Shown here in pieces: positions 15,462 through 24,812 of a stretch of DNA of 52,409 bases. The notes beneath the pieces were generated by a model. That model was not told the DNA's origin and did no database searches. It saw only the letters and a program-made list of their open reading frames with translations. Numbering within the stretch: position 1 is the first letter of the stretch; each line of letters begins with the position of its first letter. A program made the translations under genes and the position numbers. The stretch comes from Sandarakinorhabdus oryzae (GTDB taxonomy: Bacteria; Pseudomonadota; Alphaproteobacteria; Sphingomonadales; Sphingomonadaceae): assembly GCF_009733735.1 (NCBI RefSeq), contig NZ_WNJP01000004.1, positions 1 through 52,409 on the forward strand, given 5' to 3'.

Positions 15462-17810
15462 ATGCCCAGGAAGACCAATGGCAACGGCGGCCACAATGGC
15501 GGCCACACACCGACCGATCTGCTGATCAGCGAAGACCAGCACCCCGATTTCGTCGCCGGCCGCGTCGACGATGGCAGCCCGCAAGCCTTCACGCCCGTGC
15601 CTGACGGGCCGATTCCGCAACCGCCGCCATTGGGTGGCCCGCTGCCCTTCCCGCGCCCGGATCTGCCGATGCCCGGCCTGCCGCGACCGGAACCCTTCCC
15701 GTTTCCGGATCGGTTCCCGCCGATCAACCTGTGCGCGGCGGTAAGCGGGCGTTACCGGCTGGTGCAGCCGGTGATCGGCCCAGTGCTGCCCGGTCCAATG
15801 CTGCCCGGCCCGATCGGCCGCCCGGTGCCCGTGCCCAGCATCCCGCTCAACCTGATGCGGATGACGGTGCGGGTGGATGTGGACCGCTTCTTCCCGCAAC
15901 AGCGCATTTCGGTGGAACTGTTCAACCTGTTCCCGCGCCGGTCCAGCCATGTCATCGCCGATGTCACGTCGGATCAATGCCTTGGCTACAACAACCGGCG
16001 CGTCACCGCGACCATCAGCTATCGCGACGGCGATGCCTTCCCCGGCACCACCCTGGTGTTCGAGGCGCGGCGCACCACCGGCCTGCGTTATGGCATGTAC
16101 CGGCTCACCGTGTCGGGCGGCGGCGCCGTCACCCGCAGCTATGATCTGGAATTTGAATCCACCTATTTCGACAGCGTGGAGTTCGAGATCGACCGGGTGA
16201 GCAACGCCGGCACCCCGGTGACCAGCATCAACACCGGCACCCACCCCAACCGCCCGGCCGATCTGCCGGTGGAAACGCTGGAGCTGACCACGGTGTACCA
16301 GCGCGCCGGCTTTGCCGCCTACTATTCGCCGGGCGCCAACGTCATCCCGGTCAGCGGCGCAGCGGCCAACGGCACCTGGTCGGATGCGGAAATGCACAAT
16401 GCCATGGTCACCCACTGGTCGCGCTTTGCCAACAAGCCGCAATGGGCGCTGTGGGTGCTGTTTGCTGCCCGCCACGATCAGGGCCGCAGCCTGGGCGGGG
16501 TGATGTTCGATGATATCGGCCCCAACCACCGCCAGGGCACCGCGATCTTCACCGACAGTTTCATCCAGGACGCGCCGGCCGGTGATGCCAATGCGGCGGC
16601 CTGGCGCCAGCGCATGGTGTTCTGGACGGCGGCGCACGAGATGGGCCACGCCTTCAACCTGGCGCACAGCTGGCAGAAGGCGCTGGGCGTCGCCGGCGGC
16701 GGCCCCGGCGATCCGTGGATACCGCTCGCCAACGAGCCGGAAGCGCGCAGCTTCATGAACTACCCCTTCCGGGTAAGCGGCGGCCAGGCCAGTTTCTTCG
16801 CCGATTTCCGCTTCCGCTTCACCGATAGCGAATTGCGCTTCCTGCGCCACGCGCCGCGCCGCTTCGTGCAGATGGGCAACGCCAACTGGTTCGTGAACCA
16901 CAATTTCGAGGCCCCCGATGCGCTGCCGCAATCCGGCCGCTGGAAACTCGCGATCCGGCCCAACCGCGCGCAGAACCGCTTTGCCTTCCTGGAACCGGTG
17001 AAGCTGGAGCTGAAGCTGACCAACGCCGGCAGCGAGCAGCAGGCGGTGGAGCATGACCTGCTGAGCGATGGCAAGCACATCAGCCTGCTCATCGCCCGGA
17101 AAGGCGGCAAGGCGCGGCTGTGGGCGCCGTTCATGACCCGCTGTGAACGCCACGAAGGCGGCAGCCTGGCGCCGGGCCAATCGCTCTATGGCCAGCATTT
17201 CGCCGGGGCCACCACGAGCGGCTGGCTGATCGACGAACCCGGCCTCTACCAGGTGCAGGCCGCGGTCGACATCGATGGCGACATCGTCGTTTCGAACGTG
17301 CTGGAGATCATCGTCGGCACCCCGGCCGGGGCCGAGGAGGAGCGCATGGCGCCCGACTGGTTCACCGAAGACGTCGCCCGCGTGCTGGCCTTTTCCGGCG
17401 TGCCGGAACTGGCCCGCGCCACCGACACGGTGCGTGAACTGGTGGAACGCTCGCCGGCCAGTGCGGCCGCCATTCACGGTGGGCTGGCGCTGTCGTCCCC
17501 GATGCTGCGCAACTTCAAGGTGCTCGGCGATGGCGACGCGCCTGAACTGAAGGTGATCAGCGCCGATCTCGATGCCGGGGTGAAGGCGCAGATCGACCTC
17601 TTGACCAAGGCGCCCGACAAGGCGGCGGAGACGCTGGGCCACATCGATTATTTCGGTGCCCTGGATAGCCTCGCCACCACCCTGAAGGACGAAGGCGACA
17701 CCAAGCGGGCCGGCGACGTGATGACCAAGTCGGTCGCCACGATGAAGGCGCGCAACGTGCTGAAGAGCGTGATCGACAAGGCCGAACGCGCGCTGGCCCG
17801 GCTGAAGTAG
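15462..17810 (+). CDS. Metzincin-like zinc metalloprotease, uncharacterised
   Basis: A 782-residue protein. After a Gly/Asn-rich start there is a proline-rich stretch (about residues 40-130), a beta-rich region (about 130-300), then a catalytic domain with AAHEMGHAFNLAHSW at about 396-410: this is HExxHxxxxxH, with two His and the Glu plus a third His. It is followed by ARSFMNYPF, a Met-turn candidate, about 30 residues on. The C-terminal 250 residues are a beta domain and a helical end (VMTKSVATMKARNVLKSVID). No signal peptide, Tat motif or membrane segment is visible, so secretion, if any, must use another route. ATG 15462 follows GGGAGG at seven bases. Together with the small upstream gene it forms a two-gene unit. 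Substrate unknown. Confidence 0.75.
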   Translation: MPRKTNGNGGHNGGHTPTDLLISEDQHPDFVAGRVDDGSPQAFTPVPDGPIPQPPPLGGPLPFPRPDLPMPGLPRPEPFPFPDRFPPINLCAAVSGRYRLVQPVIGPVLPGPMLPGPIGRPVPVPSIPLNLMRMTVRVDVDRFFPQQRISVELFNLFPRRSSHVIADVTSDQCLGYNNRRVTATISYRDGDAFPGTTLVFEARRTTGLRYGMYRLTVSGGGAVTRSYDLEFESTYFDSVEFEIDRVSNAGTPVTSINTGTHPNRPADLPVETLELTTVYQRAGFAAYYSPGANVIPVSGAAANGTWSDAEMHNAMVTHWSRFANKPQWALWVLFAARHDQGRSLGGVMFDDIGPNHRQGTAIFTDSFIQDAPAGDANAAAWRQRMVFWTAAHEMGHAFNLAHSWQKALGVAGGGPGDPWIPLANEPEARSFMNYPFRVSGGQASFFADFRFRFTDSELRFLRHAPRRFVQMGNANWFVNHNFEAPDALPQSGRWKLAIRPNRAQNRFAFLEPVKLELKLTNAGSEQQAVEHDLLSDGKHISLLIARKGGKARLWAPFMTRCERHEGGSLAPGQSLYGQHFAGATTSGWLIDEPGLYQVQAAVDIDGDIVVSNVLEIIVGTPAGAEEERMAPDWFTEDVARVLAFSGVPELARATDTVRELVERSPASAAAIHGGLALSSPMLRNFKVLGDGDAPELKVISADLDAGVKAQIDLLTKAPDKAAETLGHIDYFGALDSLATTLKDEGDTKRAGDVMTKSVATMKARNVLKSVIDKAERALARLK

Positions 17811-17834
17811 CGGGAGCCTCGCGCCTTCCGCGGA

Positions 17835-17855
17835 TCCTCTCCCCTTGCGGGAGAG
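17835..17855. repeat. Hairpin repeat after the metalloprotease gene, first stem
   Basis: CCTCTCCC / GGGAGAGG with a short loop. It resembles the dispersed CTCTCCC-N-GGGAGAG repeat seen in many GC-rich proteobacteria and may double as a terminator, although no T run follows. Confidence 0.5.
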
Positions 17856-17879
17856 GTCGAGAGACGCGCGCAGCGCGGC

Positions 17880-17914
17880 CCGGGTGAGGGGTGTTACACG
17901 CGCCCTCACCCGGT
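17880..17914. repeat. Hairpin repeat before the photolyase gene, second stem
   Basis: Arms CCGGGTGAGGG and CCCTCACCCGG, an 11-bp stem around about 13 bases. It completes the same dispersed repeat that begins at 17835. Confidence 0.55.
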
Positions 17915-17971
17915 GCCACGCGACACCACGCCGTGTTGCCGGCCGCCACCCCAGCCCGCAACAGCACCGCC

Positions 17972-19525
17972 ATGACCACCCTTGTGCCCCTGTTGGGCGA
18001 TCAGCTCTCCCACGACCTCGCCAGCCTGCGCGCCGTCACGCCGGCGGAGGCGGTGGTGCTGATGATGGAGGTGGCCGACGAAGCCACCTATGTCCCCCAC
18101 CACCCGCAGAAGATCGCGCTGTTCTTCAGCGCCATGCGCCATTTCGCCGAGGAACTGCGCGCGGCGGGCTGGACAGTGGATTATGTCACCCTCGACGATC
18201 CCGCCAACACCGGCGAATTCACCGGCGAAGTCGCCCGCGCCGTCGCCCGCCACGGCGCCACCCGCATCGTCACCGTCGCTGGCGGCGAATGGCGCGTGCT
18301 GGAAAGCCAGCGCGCCTGGGCCGAACGCACCCGCCTGCCGCTCACCATCCTCGATGATGATCGCTTCCTCTGCACCATCCAGCAGTTCGCCGACTGGGCC
18401 CGCCCGCGCAAACGTCTCGTCATGGAGGATTTCTATCGGCTGATGCGCCGGCAGACTGGCCTGTTGATGGACGGCGACCAGCCCATCGGCGGCCAGTGGA
18501 ATTTCGATACTGACAACCGCAAATCCGTCCCCAAGGGCCACCGCTTCACACCCCCTATCCGCTTCGCCCCTGATGCCATCACGCAGGACGTACTGGCGCT
18601 GGTGCAGGCGCGCTTCCACAATCATTTCGGATCGTTGGACAGCTTCGCCTGGCCCGTCACCCGCGCGCAGGCCCTGGAGGCGCTCGCAGACTTCATCACC
18701 CACCGCCTCCCCGGCTTCGGCGATTATCAGGACGCGATGGTGACCGGCGAGGACGTGCTCAACCACAGCCTGCTCTCCCCCGCCATCAACCTCGGGCTCC
18801 TGTCGCCGCTCGAAGTCTGCCAGGCCGCCCAGGCTGCGTACCGCGCCGGCACCGCGCCCCTGAACGCCGTGGAAGGCTTCATCCGCCAGATCCTGGGCTG
18901 GCGCGAATATGTGCGCGGCCTCTACTGGTTTGCCGGCCCCGATTACACCGCCCGCAACCACCTCGGCGCCACCCGCCCCCTGCCCGCGCTGTTCTGGGGC
19001 GCGCCCACTGATCTCAAATGCCTCGCCGAAGCCGTGGACGCCACGCGCCGCAACGCCATGGCCCACCATATCCAGCGCCTGATGATCCTCGGCAATTTCG
19101 CCATGCTGGTCGGCACCGACCCAGGCGACGTCCACCGCTGGTACCTCGCCGTCTATGCCGACGCACTCGAATGGGTGGAGGCCCCCAACGTCATCGGCAT
19201 GAGCCAGTTCGCCGACGGCGGACTGATGGCCACCAAGCCCTATGCCGCCGGCGGCGCCTATGTGAACCGCATGAGCGACCACTGCAAATCCTGCCGATAC
19301 GACGTCAAACACCGCACCGGCCCTACCGCCTGCCCGCTGAACTCCCTCTATTGGGATTTCCTCGCCCGCCACGAAGCGACGCTCAGCAGCAACCAGCGGC
19401 TGTGGCGCATGTACGACGGCTGGCGGCGGTTCGCGCCCGACGAGCAGGCGCGGATCAGGGCGCAGGCCGCCGCTTTTCTCGCCGGCCTTCAGCCCAGCAC
19501 AGACGCCACCGGCACCCAGTCATAA
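17972..19525 (+). CDS. phrB: FeS-BCP-type (6-4) photolyase/cryptochrome (PhrB family)
   Basis: A 517-residue flavin photolyase of the iron-sulfur bacterial cryptochrome/photolyase group, which repairs UV (6-4) lesions with light. The N-terminal Rossmann domain starts MTTLVPLLGDQLSHD and the helical FAD domain holds the usual ILGWREYVRGLYW and MSQFADGGLMATKPYAAGGAY blocks. Counting codons from ATG 17972 puts Cys at 350, 438, 441 and 454, the same positions as the [4Fe-4S] ligands of Agrobacterium PhrB (DHCKSCRYDVKHRTGPTACP carries the last three). No strong ribosome site precedes the ATG. The 3' end overlaps the convergent ald gene by 37 bases. Confidence 0.92.
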   Translation: MTTLVPLLGDQLSHDLASLRAVTPAEAVVLMMEVADEATYVPHHPQKIALFFSAMRHFAEELRAAGWTVDYVTLDDPANTGEFTGEVARAVARHGATRIVTVAGGEWRVLESQRAWAERTRLPLTILDDDRFLCTIQQFADWARPRKRLVMEDFYRLMRRQTGLLMDGDQPIGGQWNFDTDNRKSVPKGHRFTPPIRFAPDAITQDVLALVQARFHNHFGSLDSFAWPVTRAQALEALADFITHRLPGFGDYQDAMVTGEDVLNHSLLSPAINLGLLSPLEVCQAAQAAYRAGTAPLNAVEGFIRQILGWREYVRGLYWFAGPDYTARNHLGATRPLPALFWGAPTDLKCLAEAVDATRRNAMAHHIQRLMILGNFAMLVGTDPGDVHRWYLAVYADALEWVEAPNVIGMSQFADGGLMATKPYAAGGAYVNRMSDHCKSCRYDVKHRTGPTACPLNSLYWDFLARHEATLSSNQRLWRMYDGWRRFAPDEQARIRAQAAAFLAGLQPSTDATGTQS

Positions 19526-20604
19526 CCCAGATCGCGGGCCACCGCTTCATAGGTGACCTTGCCATCATGCACGTTGAGGCCAGCCGCCAGGTGCGGATTG
19601 GCCCTGAGCGCTGCCTGCCAGCCCAGATCGGCAATGCGCAGCGCGTGCGGCAGCGTCACGTTGTTCAGCGCATAAGTGCTGGTGCGCGCCACCGCGCCCG
19701 GCATGTTGGCCACGCAATAATGCACGATGCCGTCCACCACATAGGTCGGCTCGGCATGGGTGGTGGCGTGGCTGGTCTCGAAACAGCCGCCCTGATCGAT
19801 GGCGACATCCACCAGCACGGCGCCCGGCTTCATCGTCGCCAGCATGGCGCGCGTCACCAGCTTGGGTGCCGCCGCGCCGGGGATCAGCACCGCGCCGATC
19901 ACCAGGTCCGCACCCGCCACCTGCTCGGCCAGGCTGGCGCGCCCGGAATAGAGCGTGCGGGCACGTCCCTCGAAATGATTGTCCAGCCGTTCCAGCACCA
20001 CCGGATCGCGATCGAGGATGGTGACATCGGCGCCCAGGCCCACCGCCATCTGCGCCGCGTGGAAGCCCACCACGCCGCCGCCAATGACCACCACCTTGGC
20101 CGGCAGCACGCCCGGCACGCCGCCCAGCAGCACGCCGCGGCCACCATGCGCCTTTTCCAGCGCCGTGGCGCCGGCCTGGATCGACATGCGCCCGGCCACC
20201 TGGCTCATCGGCTTCAACAGCGGCAACGTGTTGTCCGGCCCCGTCACCGTTTCATAGGCAATGGCCGTCACGCCCGACGCCACCAGGTCCGCCGTCTGCT
20301 CGGGATCGGGGGCGAGGTGGAGATAGGTATAGAGGATCTGCCCGCGCCGCAGCATCGCCCGCTCCGCTGCCTGCGGCTCCTTCACCTTCACCACCATCTC
20401 GCAACCGGCGAAGATCTCCGCCGCCGCCGCCTTGATGGCCGCCCCGGCCGCCCCATAATCTGCATCGCTGGCGCCAATGCCATTGCCGGCGCCGCTTTCC
20501 ACCCACACCTCGTGGCCATGGGCCACCAGCTCGCGCACGCTCTCCGGCGTGAGGCCAACCCGATATTCGTGGTTCTTGATTTCCCTGACGGTCCCGACAC
20601 GCAT
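19489..20604 (-). CDS. ald: Alanine dehydrogenase
   Basis: A 371-residue NAD-dependent enzyme that interconverts alanine and pyruvate plus ammonia. It has the family length and blocks: [58 protein letters not shown] (NAD-binding GxGxxG-type loop), [23 protein letters not shown] and [21 protein letters not shown] 20604 has AAGGAG about seven bases upstream. It is divergent from an Lrp-type regulator, the standard arrangement for alanine-inducible ald. Its 3' end overlaps the photolyase 3' end on the other strand. Confidence 0.96.
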   Translation of the reverse strand: MRVGTVREIKNHEYRVGLTPESVRELVAHGHEVWVESGAGNGIGASDADYGAAGAAIKAAAAEIFAGCEMVVKVKEPQAAERAMLRRGQILYTYLHLAPDPEQTADLVASGVTAIAYETVTGPDNTLPLLKPMSQVAGRMSIQAGATALEKAHGGRGVLLGGVPGVLPAKVVVIGGGVVGFHAAQMAVGLGADVTILDRDPVVLERLDNHFEGRARTLYSGRASLAEQVAGADLVIGAVLIPGAAAPKLVTRAMLATMKPGAVLVDVAIDQGGCFETSHATTHAEPTYVVDGIVHYCVANMPGAVARTSTYALNNVTLPHALRIADLGWQAALRANPHLAAGLNVHDGKVTYEAVARDLGYDWVPVASVLG

Positions 20605-20692
20605 GGCAAGGCTCCTTCCCTGAATGCCCGGGAGTATGCGCCCGAACCAACGGGAAGTGCTGCCAAAGATTCCGGCTTTATCGCTCTCTGCC

Positions 20693-20705
20693 GGGATGAT
20701 ATCCC
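20693..20705. promoter_or_regulatory. Inverted repeat in the ald/Lrp intergenic region
   Basis: GGGAT-GAT-ATCCC, a perfect 5-bp inverted repeat in the 132-base divergent region, 31 bases before the Lrp-type gene start. It is a possible binding site for that regulator; Lrp-family sites are loosely conserved, so this is tentative. Confidence 0.35.
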
Positions 20706-20736
20706 ACCATCAGCGCAATCATCGGGATTTTTTCGC

Positions 20737-21189
20737 ATGGACCGGCAGGATCAGCTCATCCTCAAGGCGCTGCAACGCGACTCGACCGCCGCCATCGCCG
20801 ATCTCGCCAGCCGGCTCGGCCTCTCCACCTCGGCCTGCCACCGCCGCATCAAGCAACTGGAAGCCGATGGCCTGATCGCCGGCTACCGCGCCGAGCTCGA
20901 TCCCACCCGCCTCGGCCTGAAACTGGAAGCCTTCGTCGAAATCACCCTCACCAGCCAGAGCCGCGAAGCCATGGACCGCTTCGAAGCCGCCGTCGCCGGG
21001 TTCGACGATATCCTGGAATGCCACCTGATGTCGGGCAGCGCCGACTATCTGCTGCGCGTCGCCGCCCCCGATCTCGACCAGTTCGACACCATCCACCGCA
21101 ACTGCCTCGCCCGGCTCCCCGGCGTCAGCGCCATGCGCTCCAGCTTCGCAATCCGCACGATCAAACGCTGGGGCGGTTATCCGGTGTGA
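20737..21189 (+). CDS. Lrp/AsnC-family transcriptional regulator
   Basis: A 150-residue regulator with N-terminal helix-turn-helix (MDRQDQLILKALQRDSTAAI, LASRLGLSTSACHRRIKQLE) and C-terminal RAM/AsnC ligand-binding domain (ILECHLMSGSADYLLRVAAPD, FAIRTIKRWGGYPV). Divergence from ald makes it the probable alanine-sensing activator of that gene (AldR/BkdR type). No clear Shine-Dalgarno is seen before ATG 20737, which follows a T-rich stretch. A terminator-like hairpin follows at 21211. Confidence 0.93.
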   Translation: MDRQDQLILKALQRDSTAAIADLASRLGLSTSACHRRIKQLEADGLIAGYRAELDPTRLGLKLEAFVEITLTSQSREAMDRFEAAVAGFDDILECHLMSGSADYLLRVAAPDLDQFDTIHRNCLARLPGVSAMRSSFAIRTIKRWGGYPV

Positions 21190-21205
21190 CGGGGAAAGGG
21201 ACAAG

Positions 21206-21234
21206 AAAAAGGGGCGGCTGGTGGGCCGCCCCTT
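21206..21234 (-). terminator. Intrinsic terminator for hppA
   Basis: Read on the minus strand: 8-bp stem GGGGCGGC / GCCGCCCC around a six-base loop, followed by TTTTTCTTG. It begins about 26 bases after the hppA stop. On the plus strand the T run is missing, so for the Lrp gene it is a weak stop. Confidence 0.75.
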
Positions 21235-21259
21235 GCTGAGTTGGTGATAGGATGGGGCC

Positions 21260-23380
21260 TCAGCCGCCCGCCAGCGCCGCCAGCAGCAGCAGGGCCACGA
21301 TGTTGGTGATCTTGATCATCGGGTTCACGGCCGGGCCGGCGGTATCCTTGTAGGGGTCACCCACGGTGTCGCCGGTCACCGCCGCCTGGTGGGCGGGGGA
21401 GCCTTTGCCGCCGTAGGCGCCTTGTTCGATCACCTTCTTGGCGTTGTCCCACGCGCCGCCGCCCGACGTCATCGAGATGGCGACGAACAGCCCGGAGATG
21501 ATGACGCCCATCAGCAGTGCGCCCAGCGCGGCAAAGCCGTTGCCCTGGCCGGCCACCGCACTGATGGCGAAATAGACCACCACCGGCGCCAGCACCGGCA
21601 GCAGCGACGGCACGATCATTTCCTTGATGGCGCCGGCGGTGACCAGGCCCACGGTGCGGGCATAATCGGGCTTCACCTCGCGGGTGGCGATGCCGGGGTT
21701 TTCGCGGAACTGGGCGCGGATATCCTGCGCCACCGCCTGGGCGGTGCGGCCCACCGCGGTCATCGCCATGCCGCCGAACAGATAGGGCAGCAGCGCGCCG
21801 AGCAGCAGCCCGACGACGACATAGGGGTTGGCGAGGCTGAAATCGACCGCGACGTCGCCAAAGAACTCCTTGAGGTCGTTGGTGTAGGTGGCGAACAGCA
21901 CCAGCGCGGCGAGGCCGGCCGAGCCGATGGCATAGCCCTTGGTGACGGCCTTGGTGGTGTTGCCCACCGCGTCGAGCGCATCGGTGCGCTGGCGCACTTC
22001 GCCATCCAGGCCGGCCATTTCGGCGATGCCGCCGGCGTTGTCTGTCACCGGGCCATAGGCATCCAGCGCCACGATCATGCCGGCCAGGGCCAGCATGGCG
22101 GTGGCGGCAAAGGCGATGCCGATCAGGCCGCCCAGCTTGAAGGTGGCGATGATGCCGGCAACGATCACCAGCGTGGGCAGCGCGGTCGATTCCATCGAGA
22201 CCGCGAGGCCCTGGATGACGTTGGTGCCGTGGCCGGAATCCGACGCCTTGGCGATGGATTTGACCGGGCGATATTCGGTGCCGGTGTAATATTCGGTGAT
22301 CCACACGATCAGCGCGGTGACGACGAGGCCAATCAGCATGCACAGGAACAGGTCTTGGCCGGTGAAGCCACCGTCCACGCCCGCGACGTTGATGGCGCCT
22401 TCGGCCGCGGCGTTGGCGCCGATCACGGCGTTCATGTCGGGGAAGATGGCGGCGGTGGCGAACCACAGCGCCGGCACCGACAGCAGGCCGGTGACGATCA
22501 GGCCCTTGTAGAGCGCGCCCATGATGGAGCCGCCGCCCAGGCGCACGAAATAGGTGCCGATGATCGAGGTGATGATGCACACGCCGCAGGCCAGCAGCGG
22601 CAGTTGCATCAGCTTGGGCGCATCGGCGCCGGTGACGAGCAGGGCGCACAGCACCATGGTGGCGCCGATGGTGACCACGTAGGTTTCGAACAGGTCGGCC
22701 GCCATGCCGGCGCAATCGCCGACATTGTCGCCCACGTTGTCGGCGATCACGCCGGGGTTGCGATCATCATCCTCGTCAAAGCCGAGTTCGTTCTTGCCGA
22801 CCATGTCGGCGCCCACGTCGGCGGCCTTGGTGAAGATGCCGCCGCCCAGGCGGGCGAAGATGGAGATGAGCGAGGCGCCGAATGACAGCGCGACCAGCGC
22901 GTTGACGACGGCGCGGCTGGTCGGTTCCAGGCCGGACGAGATCAGCGCATAGAAATAGCCAGCGATGGCCAGCAGCGCGAGGCCGGCGACCAGCATGCCG
23001 GTGACGGCGCCGGAGCGGAACGCCATGGTGAGGCCGGCCTGCAGCGACTGGCGCGCGGCTTCGGCGGTGCGGACGTTGGCGCGCACCGAAATATTCATGC
23101 CGATGAAGCCAGTGGCGCCGGAGAGCACGGCCCCCAGCACGAAGGCGACGGCGGGGATGATGCCCAGGAACAGCGCGACCAGGCCGGCGACGATGACGCC
23201 GACAATGCCGATGGCGCTATATTGCTTGGTCAGATAGGCGCCGGCGCCTTCCTGAATGGCGGCGGCGATCTGCTGCATGCGGGGGTTGCCTGCCGATGCG
23301 CTGAGCACCTGCTGCGATGTGATCACCCCATAGGCCACTGCGGCAAGTCCGCAGCCGATGGCCAAAACGACGCTGTCCAT
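21260..23380 (-). CDS. hppA: Membrane-bound H+-translocating pyrophosphatase, K+-independent type
   Basis: A 706-residue, about 16-helix ion pump that uses pyrophosphate hydrolysis to move protons across the inner membrane. Signature blocks: [40 protein letters not shown] (Mg-PPi ligands), [18 protein letters not shown] and [20 protein letters not shown]. The sequence [10 protein letters not shown] carries Lys and Thr at the two positions which in K+-dependent enzymes are Ala and Gly, the known marker for K+ independence. ATG 23380 has AAGGAGAG directly upstream; a longer open frame to 23662 has no homology. It is divergent from a PLP enzyme gene and followed by a strong terminator. Confidence 0.96.
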   Translation of the reverse strand: MDSVVLAIGCGLAAVAYGVITSQQVLSASAGNPRMQQIAAAIQEGAGAYLTKQYSAIGIVGVIVAGLVALFLGIIPAVAFVLGAVLSGATGFIGMNISVRANVRTAEAARQSLQAGLTMAFRSGAVTGMLVAGLALLAIAGYFYALISSGLEPTSRAVVNALVALSFGASLISIFARLGGGIFTKAADVGADMVGKNELGFDEDDDRNPGVIADNVGDNVGDCAGMAADLFETYVVTIGATMVLCALLVTGADAPKLMQLPLLACGVCIITSIIGTYFVRLGGGSIMGALYKGLIVTGLLSVPALWFATAAIFPDMNAVIGANAAAEGAINVAGVDGGFTGQDLFLCMLIGLVVTALIVWITEYYTGTEYRPVKSIAKASDSGHGTNVIQGLAVSMESTALPTLVIVAGIIATFKLGGLIGIAFAATAMLALAGMIVALDAYGPVTDNAGGIAEMAGLDGEVRQRTDALDAVGNTTKAVTKGYAIGSAGLAALVLFATYTNDLKEFFGDVAVDFSLANPYVVVGLLLGALLPYLFGGMAMTAVGRTAQAVAQDIRAQFRENPGIATREVKPDYARTVGLVTAGAIKEMIVPSLLPVLAPVVVYFAISAVAGQGNGFAALGALLMGVIISGLFVAISMTSGGGAWDNAKKVIEQGAYGGKGSPAHQAAVTGDTVGDPYKDTAGPAVNPMIKITNIVALLLLAALAGG

Positions 23381-23525
23381 TGCTCTCCTTCCCCTGTTGC
23401 GCTGCCCGCCCGCTTGGCATGGGTCTTGGGCAATTTGTCGCACCATGGCATGGGATTCGGGGAACGCAAGCTGATAGATGACGCGATGCAGCAAGGAGAC
23501 GGCTGCACATATGGGGGGCCAGGCG

Positions 23526-24812
23526 ATGCAGGTTTCACGGCGCGATGCGATGATGCTGGCCGGCGCGGCTGCCACCGCTGCCAGCGCGGCCCCGGCCCGG
23601 GCGCTCAGCCTCCCCGGCATGATCGCGCCCGATGATGAAGAAGGCTGGGCGCGCATCGCCACGCTCTATCCCACCATGGGGCCGGTGACGCAGCTGGAGC
23701 ATGGCTATTGGGGCAATATGGCCACGCCCGTGGCCGAGGCGCACCGCGCCATCCTGGAGAAACTGAACCGCGACACGTCGGTCTATGCCCGGCGCGCCAT
23801 GCGCAAGGACCAGGCCGTGGTGCAGGCCCGCGCCGCGCAGGCAATGGGGGTGCAGCCGGAGGAGATCGGCTTTTGCCGCAACGCCGCCGAGGGGCTGCAG
23901 GCGCTGATCAGCCAGTTCATCGGGGTGGGCGAGGGCGATGCCATCCTGTGGTCTGACAGTGATTATGACACCAGCCACGCGACCATGCGATCGCTGGCGC
24001 GCAGCCGGCGGGCGGTGCCGGTGATGATCAACCTGCCGCGCGCGCCGACACGGGACAATGTGATTGCCGCCTATGCCGAGGCGATCAAGGCCACGCCCAG
24101 GCTGAAATTCGTCCTCCTCACCCACGGCACCCACAAATCGGGCCTAGTGGTACCGGTGGCCGAGATCGCGGCGCTGGCCAAGGCGGCGGGGGCGATGGTG
24201 CTGGTCGATTGCGCCCAGAGCTTCCGGCAGCGGCCGTTCCTGATCCCGGATTTCGGCGCGGATTATGTCGTGCTCAACTTCCACAAATGGACCGGGGCGC
24301 CGGTGGGCGTGGCCGGCTATTGGATCCGGCCCGGCGCCGCCGCGCTGATTGCGCCCGCCGCCGCCGAGCCGGACGCGAAGCCCGACGACGTGCAGGCCAA
24401 GGTGCACCAGGGCACGCTGGATTATGCGCCGCAGCTCACCCTGCCGGCCGCGCTGGATTTCCAGGAACAGGTGTTGCCGATTCCGATGAAGCTGGCGCGG
24501 CTGCAATGGCTGCGCAACCGCTGGGTGCAACCCTTGCGGGGGCTGTCCGGGCTGGAGATCATGCTGGGCGATGATCCGGCGACATTCGGCGCGATCACCA
24601 GCTTTCGCATCGCCGGCCACACCAGCACGGCCGACACTATCGCCATCACCGACACGCTGTTCACCCGCTACAACATCATGACCGTGCACCGGGTGGGGCT
24701 GGCGGATGGCGCCTGCGTGCGGGTGACGCCGGGGCTGTTCACCAAAGCGACGGATTGTGACCGGCTGGTGGCGGCGCTGAAGGATCTGGTGCCGCAGATC
24801 GCGCGCGGTTAG
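23526..24812 (+). CDS. Tat-exported aminotransferase class V-fold PLP enzyme (isopenicillin N epimerase-like)
   Basis: A 428-residue fold-type I PLP enzyme. It opens with a twin-arginine signal, [26 protein letters not shown], so it is expected in the periplasm. Then come [47 protein letters not shown] and VLVDCAQSF, with the PLP-binding Lys in [12 protein letters not shown]. This resembles CefD-type epimerases and cysteine-desulfurase relatives, whose reactions vary, so a specific reaction is not assigned. ATG 23526 puts the Arg pair at residues 5-6; ATG 23511 is an alternative. It overlaps the convergent thiL 3' end by 4 bases. Confidence 0.8.
   Translation: MQVSRRDAMMLAGAAATAASAAPARALSLPGMIAPDDEEGWARIATLYPTMGPVTQLEHGYWGNMATPVAEAHRAILEKLNRDTSVYARRAMRKDQAVVQARAAQAMGVQPEEIGFCRNAAEGLQALISQFIGVGEGDAILWSDSDYDTSHATMRSLARSRRAVPVMINLPRAPTRDNVIAAYAEAIKATPRLKFVLLTHGTHKSGLVVPVAEIAALAKAAGAMVLVDCAQSFRQRPFLIPDFGADYVVLNFHKWTGAPVGVAGYWIRPGAAALIAPAAAEPDAKPDDVQAKVHQGTLDYAPQLTLPAALDFQEQVLPIPMKLARLQWLRNRWVQPLRGLSGLEIMLGDDPATFGAITSFRIAGHTSTADTIAITDTLFTRYNIMTVHRVGLADGACVRVTPGLFTKATDCDRLVAALKDLVPQIARG

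Noticed and set aside
15432-17909. Open frame of 825 codons opposite the metalloprotease
   Set aside because: Antisense shadow of a gene with a clear HExxH motif and a good ribosome binding site; low-complexity translation.
17835-17914. Possible CRISPR-like repeats between the metalloprotease and photolyase genes
   Set aside because: Two different hairpins, not direct repeats with spacers; they match a dispersed palindrome type common in GC-rich proteobacteria.
19018-21189. A 723-codon frame joining the photolyase end, ald antisense and the Lrp gene
   Set aside because: Only the last 150 codons match a family (Lrp); the remainder is antisense to ald and another frame of the photolyase.
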